Source: a virus
Direction: 5' to 3' (one strand)
Length of the DNA: 38,555 nt
IMG/VR virus record: IMGVR_UViG_3300030339_000119
Location: 1-38,555 of that record
In this document: one piece after another, positions 25,655 to 34,062 of the stretch
Layout of the letters: each line of letters begins with the position of its first letter
Numbering within the stretch: position 1 is the stretch's first letter
Position numbers and translations under genes: made by a program
Notes under the pieces: model-generated
What the model was told of the DNA's origin: nothing
What the model saw: the letters and a program-made list of their open reading frames with translations, nothing else
The model's database searches: none

Positions 25655-27229
25655 ATGCAAGACAGTATTGAAGACAGCTACAACCTGTTTATACCTATCG
25701 AAGACCACGACCTTATGAAGTCCGTAGAAGCTGACGAAAACGGGGACTACATAGTACAGGGCGTTATGACCTCCGACGATGTAGATGAAGAGGACGACAG
25801 CATTACACCTGAGGGTATGGACTGCAGCTACTTTTTAACTAAGGGCTGGATTAAATACGAACACGGTAATGCACCTAACCAGTTTATAGGGGAACCTCTA
25901 GAGGTTAGAGTAGGCCAGTTTGAACACCCTACATTGCACAAGTCTGTCAGTGGCATCTATGTCAAAGGTAGACTGTTTGCTCAAAGAGAGCTCACAAAAC
26001 AAGCTGTAGGTATGCTTCAGGACTTACAGAAGTCCAATACAAAGCGAAGGATGGGCTGGAGCATTGAAGGCAACGTAAAAGAGCGGGACCGTGACTCAGG
26101 TAAGATAGTTAAATCTATCCTTAGGAACGTCGTGCTTACGCTAAATCCTGTGAATACGACCACTTGGGCCGAGCTATCTAAATCCTTTGCTAAGAACCAT
26201 GAGCTAACTATAGACATGGAGAAGGCTATGGACATAGGTGCAGCAGCTGCTATAAACAAGCAATCACTCGAAGGCGACTGTGTCCCCGTAGATGGAGAAC
26301 CAGGAGAGCCTGCGAAATGGATTAAGCTTTTCAGGGAATTTGTAAAAGGCTGCCTAATAAGCAAGTCTTTACGTAATGAGTTCGTAGCTAGTCCTCCGAG
26401 CGTAGTAGGAATGACCGCCTACACATACGCACTGGATACAGGGCTAGATAACGAGGATGCATACGAATTTGCATCTTATATATCCGATAGACACGAAGTC
26501 CTAAAATCCTTGTTTGGGACTACTAATTTTGGAGGTGGCACAATGGCAAAGATAAGTAGTTTGTTAGATGCAGACTTAGAAGAGCTTCAAAAGTCTTTCG
26601 ATAACGAGGACAATGAAGACGAAGGTAAAGATAAAAAGAAGAAAAAAGACGACGAGGACGACGACGAAGGCAGCGAAGATGATAATAAAGGCAACGAGGG
26701 TGATAACGAGGACGATGACAAAGAGAAGTCTTTAACACCAGACTTTGCTAAATCGTTTGCAGCTGAAGACGGCAACGCCCAAGCACTTGACGTATCTGAG
26801 TTCTTATCTAACTTAGTAGACGAAGTAGGTTACAGCATGGACGGGTTCGCTAAGTCAATGACACACGTAACTAAGCAGAATAACGTAATAGCTAAAGCAC
26901 TAACTTCAGTGTGTGAGCTAGTTCAAAGTCTATCTGATAAAGTAGAGGACCTACAAACAGAGAACGGTGACCTTCAAAAGTCGCTTAACGATGTATTAAA
27001 TATGCCAGTAGGTAGAAAAAGCGTAGTAAGTGGTAAAGAAGTAGTAACACTTCAAAAAAGCTTAAATGCTGATAGAACGCCACTTAACAGAGCTCAAGTA
27101 GGTGACATTCTTATGAAGTCATTTGATGCTGGAGAAATACCAGGTAGCACAGTGTCTCGTTTTGAAGCAGGTGTAAATTTAAGTCAATTAAGTCTACCAA
27201 AATCTGTCACTGACAAATTAGGATTATAA
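25655..27229 (+). CDS. Capsid maturation protease-scaffold fusion
   Basis: 524 aa from the ATG 6 nt after GGGAGGTGG (a GTG at 25646 is inside that site). Residues ~1-180 fit a prohead protease: WIKYEHG with H70, a VKGRLF strand, GWSIEG with S136 (Ser near the end of the fold), then LRNVVLTLNPVN. A linker follows. From ~297 the protein is a scaffold: an Asp/Glu/Lys-rich stretch of ~60 residues, then coiled coils (LSDKVEDLQTENGDLQKSL) and a C-terminal region before the capsid gene. The scaffold organises prohead assembly and is then degraded. It lies directly before the capsid gene. An internal start at 26543 should give scaffold alone. Confidence 0.8.
   Translation: MQDSIEDSYNLFIPIEDHDLMKSVEADENGDYIVQGVMTSDDVDEEDDSITPEGMDCSYFLTKGWIKYEHGNAPNQFIGEPLEVRVGQFEHPTLHKSVSGIYVKGRLFAQRELTKQAVGMLQDLQKSNTKRRMGWSIEGNVKERDRDSGKIVKSILRNVVLTLNPVNTTTWAELSKSFAKNHELTIDMEKAMDIGAAAAINKQSLEGDCVPVDGEPGEPAKWIKLFREFVKGCLISKSLRNEFVASPPSVVGMTAYTYALDTGLDNEDAYEFASYISDRHEVLKSLFGTTNFGGGTMAKISSLLDADLEELQKSFDNEDNEDEGKDKKKKKDDEDDDEGSEDDNKGNEGDNEDDDKEKSLTPDFAKSFAAEDGNAQALDVSEFLSNLVDEVGYSMDGFAKSMTHVTKQNNVIAKALTSVCELVQSLSDKVEDLQTENGDLQKSLNDVLNMPVGRKSVVSGKEVVTLQKSLNADRTPLNRAQVGDILMKSFDAGEIPGSTVSRFEAGVNLSQLSLPKSVTDKLGL
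26543..27229 (+). CDS. Nested in-frame scaffold protein (internal start)
   Basis: An ATG in the protease frame (codon 297) has a perfect GGAGG at 26531-26535, 7 nt upstream. That is better than chance inside a coding region and lies exactly at the protease/scaffold border. The product would be 228 aa: acidic arm plus coiled coil. Phage lambda makes scaffold Nu3 within protease gene C in the same way, giving excess scaffold over protease. Confidence 0.65.
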   Translation: MAKISSLLDADLEELQKSFDNEDNEDEGKDKKKKKDDEDDDEGSEDDNKGNEGDNEDDDKEKSLTPDFAKSFAAEDGNAQALDVSEFLSNLVDEVGYSMDGFAKSMTHVTKQNNVIAKALTSVCELVQSLSDKVEDLQTENGDLQKSLNDVLNMPVGRKSVVSGKEVVTLQKSLNADRTPLNRAQVGDILMKSFDAGEIPGSTVSRFEAGVNLSQLSLPKSVTDKLGL

Positions 27230-27242
27230 GGGGGTAACACAC

Positions 27243-27357
27243 ATGGACGAAATTACAGGATACGGCTCATCTACTCTAAGAATTAGATGAACTTAATAAA
27301 GCATTAGGAACTGGTGAAGTAGGGGATGCCTACGTAGGTGCTGGTGTCGCAGGTGAC
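27243..27357 (+). pseudogene. Displaced 5' end of the major capsid gene (frameshift)
   Basis: A good start (ATG 27243 behind AAGGGGGT) reads MDEITGYGSSTL and then stops at TGA 27288. From 27280 the capsid frame reads ELDELNKALGTGEVGDAY and runs without a stop into 27358. Skipping one A (27279) joins them into a natural capsid N terminus of 486 aa in all. Either a true or sequencing indel or a +1 frameshift is needed. Confidence 0.6.
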
Positions 27358-28704
27358 ATGACTGCCCTTAGACCTCAGTCACTTGAAGGTACTTTAAAGG
27401 TAGTTACAGCTACAATAGAACAAATCAAGATGTGGAAAAGAATAGGTAAGAAAAAAGCATTTAATACTGTAGAAGAATTTAATGTAATGGACAGCATGGG
27501 AGGTAACACTTCACCGTTCTTCACTGAAGGTGGGTTACCTAACGAAGAAGATTCTAACTACATCAGACAATCTCAATACGTTAAGTTCTTAGGTACTACT
27601 AGAGTTATTACTCATCCAGCTACCTTAGTAACTAACACAGTGGGAGATATAGTAGCTAGAGAAACTACTAATGGTACTTCATGGTTACTACAACAACTTG
27701 AAAAAGGGCTATACTTTGCTGATTCCAGCTTAGACTCATTAGCTTTTGATGGTATCATCCCTCAAGTTAAGAACTTTGTAAAAGGTAAACCATATGAAAC
27801 TCAACATGTTATTGACATGAAGGGCGCTCCATTAGATGAAAGCACTTTGGAAGACATATGTACAGTTATTGCTGATAACTTCGGAAGAGGGATGCTAGAA
27901 CTTCATATGACTAACCAAGTTAATAAGGACCTTTCAAAAATCATCATGGGAACATCAGGAAGACAAAGAGTAATAGGCACAGGGACTGAAGTGGACTTAG
28001 GTGCACCAGTTAGAGGCTACTTAGCTAACACAGGTAGAGTAGAGTTCGTAAACAACGTATTCATGAAACCTCAAGCTACAGTGCCAACTGCAAGTGCTAA
28101 CGGCGCTCCAGCGGTACCAACTTTCCCAGCTTCTCAATTAACAGCAGCTGCAGATACTGCAAGTAACTTAGCAGCAGGAACTTACTACTACTTTGTAACA
28201 GCTAAAAATAGTGCAGGAGAATCTGCTCCAGTATCGTTGGGCTCAATAGCTACAACTGCAGGGCAAGCAGTAACTATACTTATTAATAGAGTAGTAACTT
28301 CTCCAGTAGCTAAGTCTTACAAAGTGTACAGAGGCTACTATTCAGATGCTACTAAAGCTCAATTCATGGTAGAAGTTAAGGATGCAGGTACAGGTACTAC
28401 ACAATCTATTGTGGATGAAAACTTGAATATCCCAGGAACTCATACAGCGATTCTTATGGATAATGACCCAGACCAAGTTCTAGCATTCAAACAATTAGCT
28501 CCATTAATGAAATTACCGCTTGCTAGAATTTCAGCAGCAGAAAGATTTATGATACTGCTTTATGGAATGGTGCAAGTGTACAACCCAAGAAGAATGGTAG
28601 TTCTTAAGAATATCGGAACATTAGGTCTTAACAGTAATAGAGAATTATTTACACCTAGCTATGGTGCAGCTTCTTATGGTACTGTTCACCCAGTGCTTCA
28701 ATAA
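27358..28704 (+). CDS. Major capsid protein with inserted Ig/FN3-like domain
   Basis: HK97-fold capsid (448 aa from this ATG; the natural start is probably 27243 with a frame change). ALRPQSLEGTLK, the KAFNTVEEFN strand, an ITHPATLVTN segment and the closing FMILLYGMVQVYNPRRMVVLKNIG are typical of the large phage capsid family with an SU10-like N terminus. About residues 240-358 are extra: LAAGTYYYFVTAKNSAGESAPVS, then SYKVYRG and a Thr-rich strand, which read as a fibronectin-III/Ig-like domain that would stand on the capsid surface. The ATG has only AGGTG 2 nt away, so it is a poor start. A terminator follows at 28726. Confidence 0.85.
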   Translation: MTALRPQSLEGTLKVVTATIEQIKMWKRIGKKKAFNTVEEFNVMDSMGGNTSPFFTEGGLPNEEDSNYIRQSQYVKFLGTTRVITHPATLVTNTVGDIVARETTNGTSWLLQQLEKGLYFADSSLDSLAFDGIIPQVKNFVKGKPYETQHVIDMKGAPLDESTLEDICTVIADNFGRGMLELHMTNQVNKDLSKIIMGTSGRQRVIGTGTEVDLGAPVRGYLANTGRVEFVNNVFMKPQATVPTASANGAPAVPTFPASQLTAAADTASNLAAGTYYYFVTAKNSAGESAPVSLGSIATTAGQAVTILINRVVTSPVAKSYKVYRGYYSDATKAQFMVEVKDAGTGTTQSIVDENLNIPGTHTAILMDNDPDQVLAFKQLAPLMKLPLARISAAERFMILLYGMVQVYNPRRMVVLKNIGTLGLNSNRELFTPSYGAASYGTVHPVLQ

Positions 28705-28725
28705 TCTTAAATTAATTGAATAAAT

Positions 28726-28759
28726 AGGGAGCTGGGGCTATTCTTGGCTCCCTTATTTT
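28726..28759 (+). terminator. Terminator after the major capsid gene
   Basis: AGGGAGC (28726-28732) pairs with GCTCCCT (28747-28753), followed by TTATTTT. A 14-nt loop separates the arms. Confidence 0.75.
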
Positions 28760-28801
28760 AATAAAAATAGGTCTAATTGGTATGAGAGGAGAGTAAAGAG
28801 C

Positions 28802-29146
28802 ATGGCAAAAATAGTTAAAAAATTGTTTGGACATAGTAATTTTCCAGAGAAGGTTCATGTACTGAAAGAGGCAGCAGAGTTTGACCACAGAGGCTTAGCT
28901 AAAGTATCAGATGAGGCAAGCAAAGTATTTGATGAACTACCTGGCTATGAGCTTTTAGGGGAAGCAGCTGAAGAAGGCATAGAGGTTCTAGCTACTGAGG
29001 ACAAAACTGAAGCTAAGGAAGAAGATAAAGTGGAAGACACTGAGCCTGAGAATATTGAAGAGGTAGACACCGAAGAGACAACAGAGGCTGATGACAATAC
29101 AGAAATGCCAAAGTTAAAGAAGCTTAAAAAAGCGGTACCAAGATAA
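28802..29146 (+). CDS. Small acidic head-region protein
   Basis: 114 aa; a weak AGGAGAG site lies ~10 nt before the ATG. Residues 1-60 form a compact start (KKLFGHSNFPEKVHVL, ELPGYELL). Residues 60-105 are Glu/Asp/Thr-rich and disordered, and the last ten residues are basic. It lies between capsid and connector genes; small proteins here often complete or line the head. Family not recognised. Confidence 0.6.
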   Translation: MAKIVKKLFGHSNFPEKVHVLKEAAEFDHRGLAKVSDEASKVFDELPGYELLGEAAEEGIEVLATEDKTEAKEEDKVEDTEPENIEEVDTEETTEADDNTEMPKLKKLKKAVPR

Positions 29147-29165
29147 ATAGGGGGAGGTGCATTCT

Positions 29166-29438
29166 ATGTCAGGTTTAAGGGGCTGCAGAAATGTACAGGT
29201 GCTTACAAGCGTATCAAGTGGAACACTCGGTACACCTAGCATGTACGTAGAAGTAACCAATAACAACGCTACAGATATTCTTATTTACATTAATGATTAC
29301 CCTGACCAGGGGCATCCTACAGCAGGTGTAGCTTCTCAAGGTATACCTATAAAAGCTGGGACTACCCGTGAAATTCCTATGTATGTGTACAACTTCACTG
29401 CCACTGGTGCAGTTACAGTAGTTGCATACACAGCCTAA
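29166..29438 (+). CDS. Small beta-rich head protein (decoration-like)
   Basis: 90 aa from ATG at 29166 (GGGGGAGGTG site; a GTG at 29157 lies in that site). Almost all of it can form beta strands (TPSMYVEVTNNNATDILIYIN, TREIPMYVYNF), a fold often seen in head decoration or stopper proteins. No family is certain. Confidence 0.5.
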   Translation: MSGLRGCRNVQVLTSVSSGTLGTPSMYVEVTNNNATDILIYINDYPDQGHPTAGVASQGIPIKAGTTREIPMYVYNFTATGAVTVVAYTA

Positions 29439-29450
29439 GGAGGCGGTCAT

Positions 29451-30287
29451 ATGACTATGACTAGCTACTCAGACACTAACTTACCAAGTGTTGCTGAAAT
29501 GCGCAGACGATGGTGCTTTGGGCTTCCACTTTATGATAGCTCTGGCATTCCTATGGATGATGATGATATACAACTAGCTATAAATAGTGCTATTAGCAAG
29601 ATGGAGCGTTATGTAGGTATATACCTGAAGCCTATGGTAATCTGCAGTAATGCAGTGGAACGTGGCTTAGTAAAGGGTACAGACTATGAAATAAGCGAAC
29701 CTGCATACGACTACAGGGCTAAAGCCTTTGGTAACTGGGGCTTCTTGCAACTTAGAGAACGTCCAGCACGTGACCTTAAAAGTGTACAGCTAGTCCTACC
29801 AAACGGACTAACAATTATAGACTTTATGACTAGGCCTGAGTGGATTAAGTTCTATGGAAAACAGGGGCAGCTACACATAGTACCATACGCAGGAGACCCT
29901 ACAGTGTTCGCACTGCTCGGTGGCTCTCAGTCTGGTTACTCTTTTGTAACAGGTCAAATTAACCAAAATATGCCTCAGATGTGGTATATAGACTATACTG
30001 CAGGGTATGACTTAGGTGAGGTACCCAATGATATAAGAGATATAGTTGCTAAGCTGGCAGCTATAGATATTCTAGGTATAGCAGGTGAAGGGCTTGCAGC
30101 AGGTGTAACTAATACATCTACATCTATTGATGGTTTATCTGAGAGCTCAGGTACAACTGTCAGCGCCTCTTCAACTCTGTACAATGGGCATATAAATCAA
30201 TTCCAAGCTGAAGTAGATAAGTTCTTTGACGAAAAGGACGGAGGCGTTAGAAGCTCTGAGAGGGGCATTACATTCACAGTGTTATAA
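29451..30287 (+). CDS. Head-tail connector/adaptor protein
   Basis: 278 aa, GGAGGCGG site. The N-terminal helices (MDDDDIQLAINSAISKMERYVG) are typical of head-tail adaptors, which start with a DDxxI-type helix bundle. WYIDYTAGYD and IRDIVAKLAAIDIL recall the closing helix of gp6-like connectors, though here with a long Ser/Gly-rich insertion (about 215-245). It sits in the correct place for a connector, between capsid and tail completion genes. Confidence 0.65.
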   Translation: MTMTSYSDTNLPSVAEMRRRWCFGLPLYDSSGIPMDDDDIQLAINSAISKMERYVGIYLKPMVICSNAVERGLVKGTDYEISEPAYDYRAKAFGNWGFLQLRERPARDLKSVQLVLPNGLTIIDFMTRPEWIKFYGKQGQLHIVPYAGDPTVFALLGGSQSGYSFVTGQINQNMPQMWYIDYTAGYDLGEVPNDIRDIVAKLAAIDILGIAGEGLAAGVTNTSTSIDGLSESSGTTVSASSTLYNGHINQFQAEVDKFFDEKDGGVRSSERGITFTVL

Positions 30288-30301
30288 GGGAGGTGGCAGC
30301 T

Positions 30302-31033
30302 ATGGGACAGACACCAATACTTCATGCAGCAAATTTTGAAGAGATGATAGACCGCAGAGGCAGAACAGTGTCATGGCAAGAAGCTATTACATGCTCTTGC
30401 TGGAATTTAGACAGTGGCCAACCATCCTATGCATGTAATGCTTGTAGTGGTAAAGGCTTCATATATCAGGCACCAAGTGATGTTAAAGCACTAGTAACTA
30501 GTGTTACTTTAAATAAAGAATATGCAGATATGGCAGGTGTATTTGATGTAGGGGATGCTGTTATGACAGTACCTAAACGAATACCTGTAAGGACTTTAAC
30601 AGGTGCACTTACATCCAATTTTACAGACAATCCAATGTTTGACATAGGTGTGAATGATAGGATTACCCTGCTAGATGATGAGTTTAAAACCTCGGAAATC
30701 TTAATTAAAGGAGAATCTATAGGCCACCGTAGCCCAGATACACTTTTAAATGACCAGATAACCCGTATAAAGGGCGTTAGTTACTTTGATAGACTAACTG
30801 GTCTAGAGACAAAGTACAAGGTAACAACGGACTATGTGCTAAATGGAAACACCATTGAGTGGATAGCTGGGGGAAGTGCACCTACAGACGGAGCTCAATA
30901 TAGCGTAACGTATGCACATAGGCCAGTTTACACTGTAATTGCAACACTACCGAAGCCAAGACACCAAGACGGTCAAGATTTCCCTAGATATGTAGCTTTA
31001 AGGTACCTATCAGGGGCGGTAGATAGACCATGA
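30302..31033 (+). CDS. Head/neck completion protein with a zinc-binding region
   Basis: 243 aa from ATG at 30302 (GGGAGGTGG site; a GTG at 30293 overlaps it). A Cys cluster CSCW and CNACSGKG near residues 30-55 suggests a zinc site resembling a DnaJ-type knuckle. The remainder is beta-rich (DRITLLDDEF, YSVTYAHRP), as in head-completion proteins of contractile-tailed phages. Its stop overlaps the next start by ATGA, so the two are co-translated. Confidence 0.55.
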   Translation: MGQTPILHAANFEEMIDRRGRTVSWQEAITCSCWNLDSGQPSYACNACSGKGFIYQAPSDVKALVTSVTLNKEYADMAGVFDVGDAVMTVPKRIPVRTLTGALTSNFTDNPMFDIGVNDRITLLDDEFKTSEILIKGESIGHRSPDTLLNDQITRIKGVSYFDRLTGLETKYKVTTDYVLNGNTIEWIAGGSAPTDGAQYSVTYAHRPVYTVIATLPKPRHQDGQDFPRYVALRYLSGAVDRP

Positions 31034-31872
31034 GTGTGTTGACTATAACCGCTGACCTACCTGAATTAGACAGCGTACTAAAAGCCGTAGCAAGCGCCCA
31101 ACAAGGTAGACTTCCATATACACAGGAGGCAGTTAGAGCTGCCCTTACAGATGTAGTTCAAAGGACCTGGATACAATATGCTTCAGGGGCTACTGTATCT
31201 TACTCAGGGGGTGAGTTCGTAGTCCACGTAGTCTCAGGTGAGTATGTTAGAAGCATACAAGAAGGCTTCCGTATGGATGGTGACCTAGCAGGTGAAATAA
31301 CATCTACCTCGCCACACGGAGCCACTATAGAGGGTGGTATCAGCGCATACGACATGAAGGAAAAGCTGCTAAATTCGCCTAAAGCTAAGATAGGCAAAAA
31401 CGGTAATCGCTATATAACTGTGCCCTTTAGGCATGGTACACCAGGCGCAAGCACTATGCCAAACATGCCAAAAGCTGTATATAAAGACGTTAAGAAGCTG
31501 GGCTATAGTAGACGTAACAATGCGCTTACAGCACAGAGTACAGGCCGCCAGTATACATGGGGTGGCAGGTATAAGAACACCTCTGAAGGTATGAGAAGTA
31601 AAATTGTGAAAAAAGAGCAAGGATATGGTAGATATACGTGGAAAACAGGGATGTTTAGTGGTATGGTAAAAGTAGGAAGTGCAAAGCATGGACAGTATTT
31701 AACTTTTCGTAGAATATCGTCTAATTCGGACCCTAATTCGTGGCAATTTCCAGGTGTAAAGGCCAGACCTATTCGACAGGCGGTCATTGAGAATACAAGA
31801 GAAGAGGTACTACAACTCATTAGAACTGGGTTTGAAATGGACTTATACTTTATGGGATTAGGGGGTAATTAA
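31030..31872 (+). CDS. Neck/tail completion protein (HK97 gp10-like)
   Basis: 280 aa, coupled to the preceding gene by ATGA. Length and place fit a gp10-like tail completion protein: an N-terminal helix AVRAALTDVVQRTW, then basic loops with PFRHGTPG, a GRYTWKTG section and a closing ENTREEVLQLI helix. These proteins link the connector to the first tail ring. The assignment rests on synteny and style. Confidence 0.5.
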   Translation: MSVLTITADLPELDSVLKAVASAQQGRLPYTQEAVRAALTDVVQRTWIQYASGATVSYSGGEFVVHVVSGEYVRSIQEGFRMDGDLAGEITSTSPHGATIEGGISAYDMKEKLLNSPKAKIGKNGNRYITVPFRHGTPGASTMPNMPKAVYKDVKKLGYSRRNNALTAQSTGRQYTWGGRYKNTSEGMRSKIVKKEQGYGRYTWKTGMFSGMVKVGSAKHGQYLTFRRISSNSDPNSWQFPGVKARPIRQAVIENTREEVLQLIRTGFEMDLYFMGLGGN

Positions 31873-32421
31873 ATGAGTTTTACATTTAACACGGTAGACG
31901 TAAAAGATGAATTAGTTAAAAGGCTTAAAGTGGAACTAGTAAACTTTGGGTATACAGGAAATCTTACTGTAAAAGTACTCAAGGCAGACCCACAGAGTCC
32001 CGCAGAGCTTCCGTGTATTGGGATAAACCGTACAGACGATAGTGAGACCTCGCAATCTATAACAGATGGTGAAGGCACACGCTACAACTCAACTACTAAA
32101 GAACTCGACACATTCTATGGTACCTTCTTTGATGAATCAATGGAAATACGTGTGTGGCACACTAACGCAGACGAGAGAGACAAGTTATACCAAGTTGTGC
32201 GAGCTACTTTATTCGCTGTAAGGTCTGACCTTGTAAGCAGCGGCCTTCTTAACATAGCGCTAAGAGGTGGTAGAGACGAGCAAGATAGCACTATGGCGCA
32301 GGCACCTATGGTTCTGTACTGGTCTACCATTACAATGACCTACTTAAACCCACTAGACGTAAACTTTGTAAGCACTGTAGACAGCATTGATAGTATTACA
32401 GCAGCTACATCACTTAAATAA
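31873..32421 (+). CDS. Tail terminator-like protein
   Basis: 182 aa, starting directly after the preceding stop with a GGGGGT site. An early helix (VDVKDELVKRLKVEL), a mid EIRVWHTNADERDKLYQVVRATLF helix-strand set and a strand WSTITMTYLNP match the usual order in tail terminators, which cap the tube and join it to the neck. It lies just before the repeat protein and sheath genes. Confidence 0.5.
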   Translation: MSFTFNTVDVKDELVKRLKVELVNFGYTGNLTVKVLKADPQSPAELPCIGINRTDDSETSQSITDGEGTRYNSTTKELDTFYGTFFDESMEIRVWHTNADERDKLYQVVRATLFAVRSDLVSSGLLNIALRGGRDEQDSTMAQAPMVLYWSTITMTYLNPLDVNFVSTVDSIDSITAATSLK

Positions 32422-32449
32422 AAAAAAAATTAATAGGAGGATGATATAT

Positions 32450-32941
32450 ATGGAAGAAGATACTACAACAGTTACACCTGAAGCAGCAGCGGAAGTTACA
32501 CCTGAAGCAGCAGCGGAAGTTACACCTGAAGCAGCAGCGGAAGTTACACCTGAAGCAGCAGCGGAAGTTACACCCGAAGCAGCAGCGGAAGTTACACCTG
32601 AAGCAGCAGCGGAGGTTACACCTGAAGCAGCAGCGGAGGTTACACCTGAAGCAGCAGCGGAAGTTACACCTGAAGCAGCAGCGGAGGTTACACCTGAAGC
32701 AGCAGCGGAGGTTACACCCGAAGAAGTGGCAACAGGAACAACAGCTGAAGAAGCTGCAGCAGCTATGCAAACTATAAAAGATGCTATGCTTGTATTGGAA
32801 GATTTTGTAAAGTCTGAATCAATTAATCCAGGACTTCTTGCAAGTTTTAAAGTAGAACCAGCAAATGACAGGGAAACACCAAGAAGTAAAGAAGAGTGGG
32901 AAAGAGACTTCGACACTCAATCCCGCAGAGTATACAGATAA
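32450..32941 (+). CDS. Repeat protein with ten VTPEAAAE units
   Basis: 163 aa from ATG at 32450 (AGGAGG site 9 nt upstream; the ATG at 32441 is directly at that site). MEEDTTT is followed by ten perfect VTPEAAAE repeats and one partial (VTPEE). Then come an Ala/Thr-rich helix, LVLEDFVKSES and a charged end. The repeats should form an extended or lightly helical spacer. The gene lies just before the tail sheath. The role is unknown: a virion surface or adhesive spacer is possible. The last ~50 residues are the conserved-looking part. Confidence 0.7.
   Translation: MEEDTTTVTPEAAAEVTPEAAAEVTPEAAAEVTPEAAAEVTPEAAAEVTPEAAAEVTPEAAAEVTPEAAAEVTPEAAAEVTPEAAAEVTPEEVATGTTAEEAAAAMQTIKDAMLVLEDFVKSESINPGLLASFKVEPANDRETPRSKEEWERDFDTQSRRVYR
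32471..32710 (+). repeat. Ten tandem 24-bp repeats (in frame)
   Basis: Ten units of exactly 24 bp differing only at two silent sites (CCT/CCC, GAA/GAG). The near identity suggests recent expansion by slippage or recombination, so copy number probably varies. Unlike a CRISPR array there are no spacers. Confidence 0.95.
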
Positions 32942-32957
32942 AAGGAGGTAACACAGT

Positions 32958-34043
32958 ATGGCTATTAATATATCTTTCGGAGGCGCTACTATTCAGCGTC
33001 CAGGTTCCTATTCAACTGTAGATACGACTAGCATGACAGCTGTAACTGCAGGTGGTTTTAAAACTCTAGCTATGGTTGGAGTACCAAATGCATCTAACAC
33101 CTGTACTGTAGGCTCAGTGTCTGACTTCAATGACCCTATTCTAGCAGCCGCCGCACTAGGACAATGCGAAGCACTAGAACTTATGAAGATAATGTGGGCG
33201 CATGGAGCTGACCTTATAGAGTTCTCTCCAGTAGCACAATCAGCCACAGACACAGACTGGCAATCAGCTATTGACTGTCTACAAAGTGCCAGCATAGACG
33301 GGATTGTAGTGGCATCAAACTCTGTATCTATTAATGCTAAGGCTTTTGCACATTGTACCCTAATGTCTAGTGTGCTAAATAAGAGAGAAAGATGGGCCTT
33401 TGTGGGTCATGCGGCAGGACTTACAGTATCTGCAATAGCAGCACTACAAGCAGCCTTTGCCTCTGAGTTAGTAGTACTAGCTACACCAGAGGTTTATAAC
33501 TATGATTCAACTGGTGCTTCAGTACTCTGTGGTTCTGAGTACCTAGCAGCAGCTTATGCAGGTACCTGGGCTGGTCAAGAACCTGAAGTCCCAATCACTT
33601 ATAAATACGTATCATTCCCAGGACTAGGAAAAATATACAATGGTACTGACATTAATACGTTATTAGCGGCACATATAGCACCAACAGAGTATGTACGTAA
33701 TAAAGGCTATAGAATAGTTCAAGGGGTTACTACATCTGCAAGTGCTGACTTAACAGAGTGTGAATTATCTGTATCAACTACAAAAGTTTATATGAACCAA
33801 ACTATTAGAGAATACATGGACGACAAGTTTGTAGGTCAAGCAGGTGTAGTAGGCATAGAGACTACTATGTACAATGATTTAGTAACTTTAATAGAAGGGT
33901 TCAAAACAGCTAAGTATATATCTGGATACGACTCGGCTACTGTATCTGTAGTAAAAAACGGCACAGCATTTATACTACAGTGGGAAGGTTACCCTACATT
34001 ACCAATCAACAACTTCCTATTAACTACACATTTAACACTATAA
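32958..34043 (+). CDS. Tail sheath protein
   Basis: 361 aa, AAAGGAGGT site. Sheath hallmarks: a start with GGATIQRPGSYS, a VVLATPEVYNY strand, EYLAAAYAGTWAG, and the C-terminal pattern GYRIVQGVTTSASADLTECELS, NQTIREYMDDKFVGQAG and IEGFKTAKYI, where sheath subunits exchange strands. Hundreds of copies form the contractile sleeve round the tube. This is the clearest sign that the phage is a myovirus. Confidence 0.88.
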   Translation: MAINISFGGATIQRPGSYSTVDTTSMTAVTAGGFKTLAMVGVPNASNTCTVGSVSDFNDPILAAAALGQCEALELMKIMWAHGADLIEFSPVAQSATDTDWQSAIDCLQSASIDGIVVASNSVSINAKAFAHCTLMSSVLNKRERWAFVGHAAGLTVSAIAALQAAFASELVVLATPEVYNYDSTGASVLCGSEYLAAAYAGTWAGQEPEVPITYKYVSFPGLGKIYNGTDINTLLAAHIAPTEYVRNKGYRIVQGVTTSASADLTECELSVSTTKVYMNQTIREYMDDKFVGQAGVVGIETTMYNDLVTLIEGFKTAKYISGYDSATVSVVKNGTAFILQWEGYPTLPINNFLLTTHLTL

Positions 34044-34062
34044 TCAAAGGAGGTATACGTAT

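Noticed and set aside
25425-25718. Open frame of 97 codons over the structured leader
   Set aside because: No ribosome site, runs into the protease gene in another frame, and its product is Cys/Thr-rich nonsense.
32471-32710. Tandem repeats as a CRISPR array
   Set aside because: The units are directly adjacent with no spacers and encode a protein repeat.
32410-32916. Repeat-rich frames on the minus strand opposite the VTPEAAAE gene
   Set aside because: They are the antisense image of the repeats, with no start signal.
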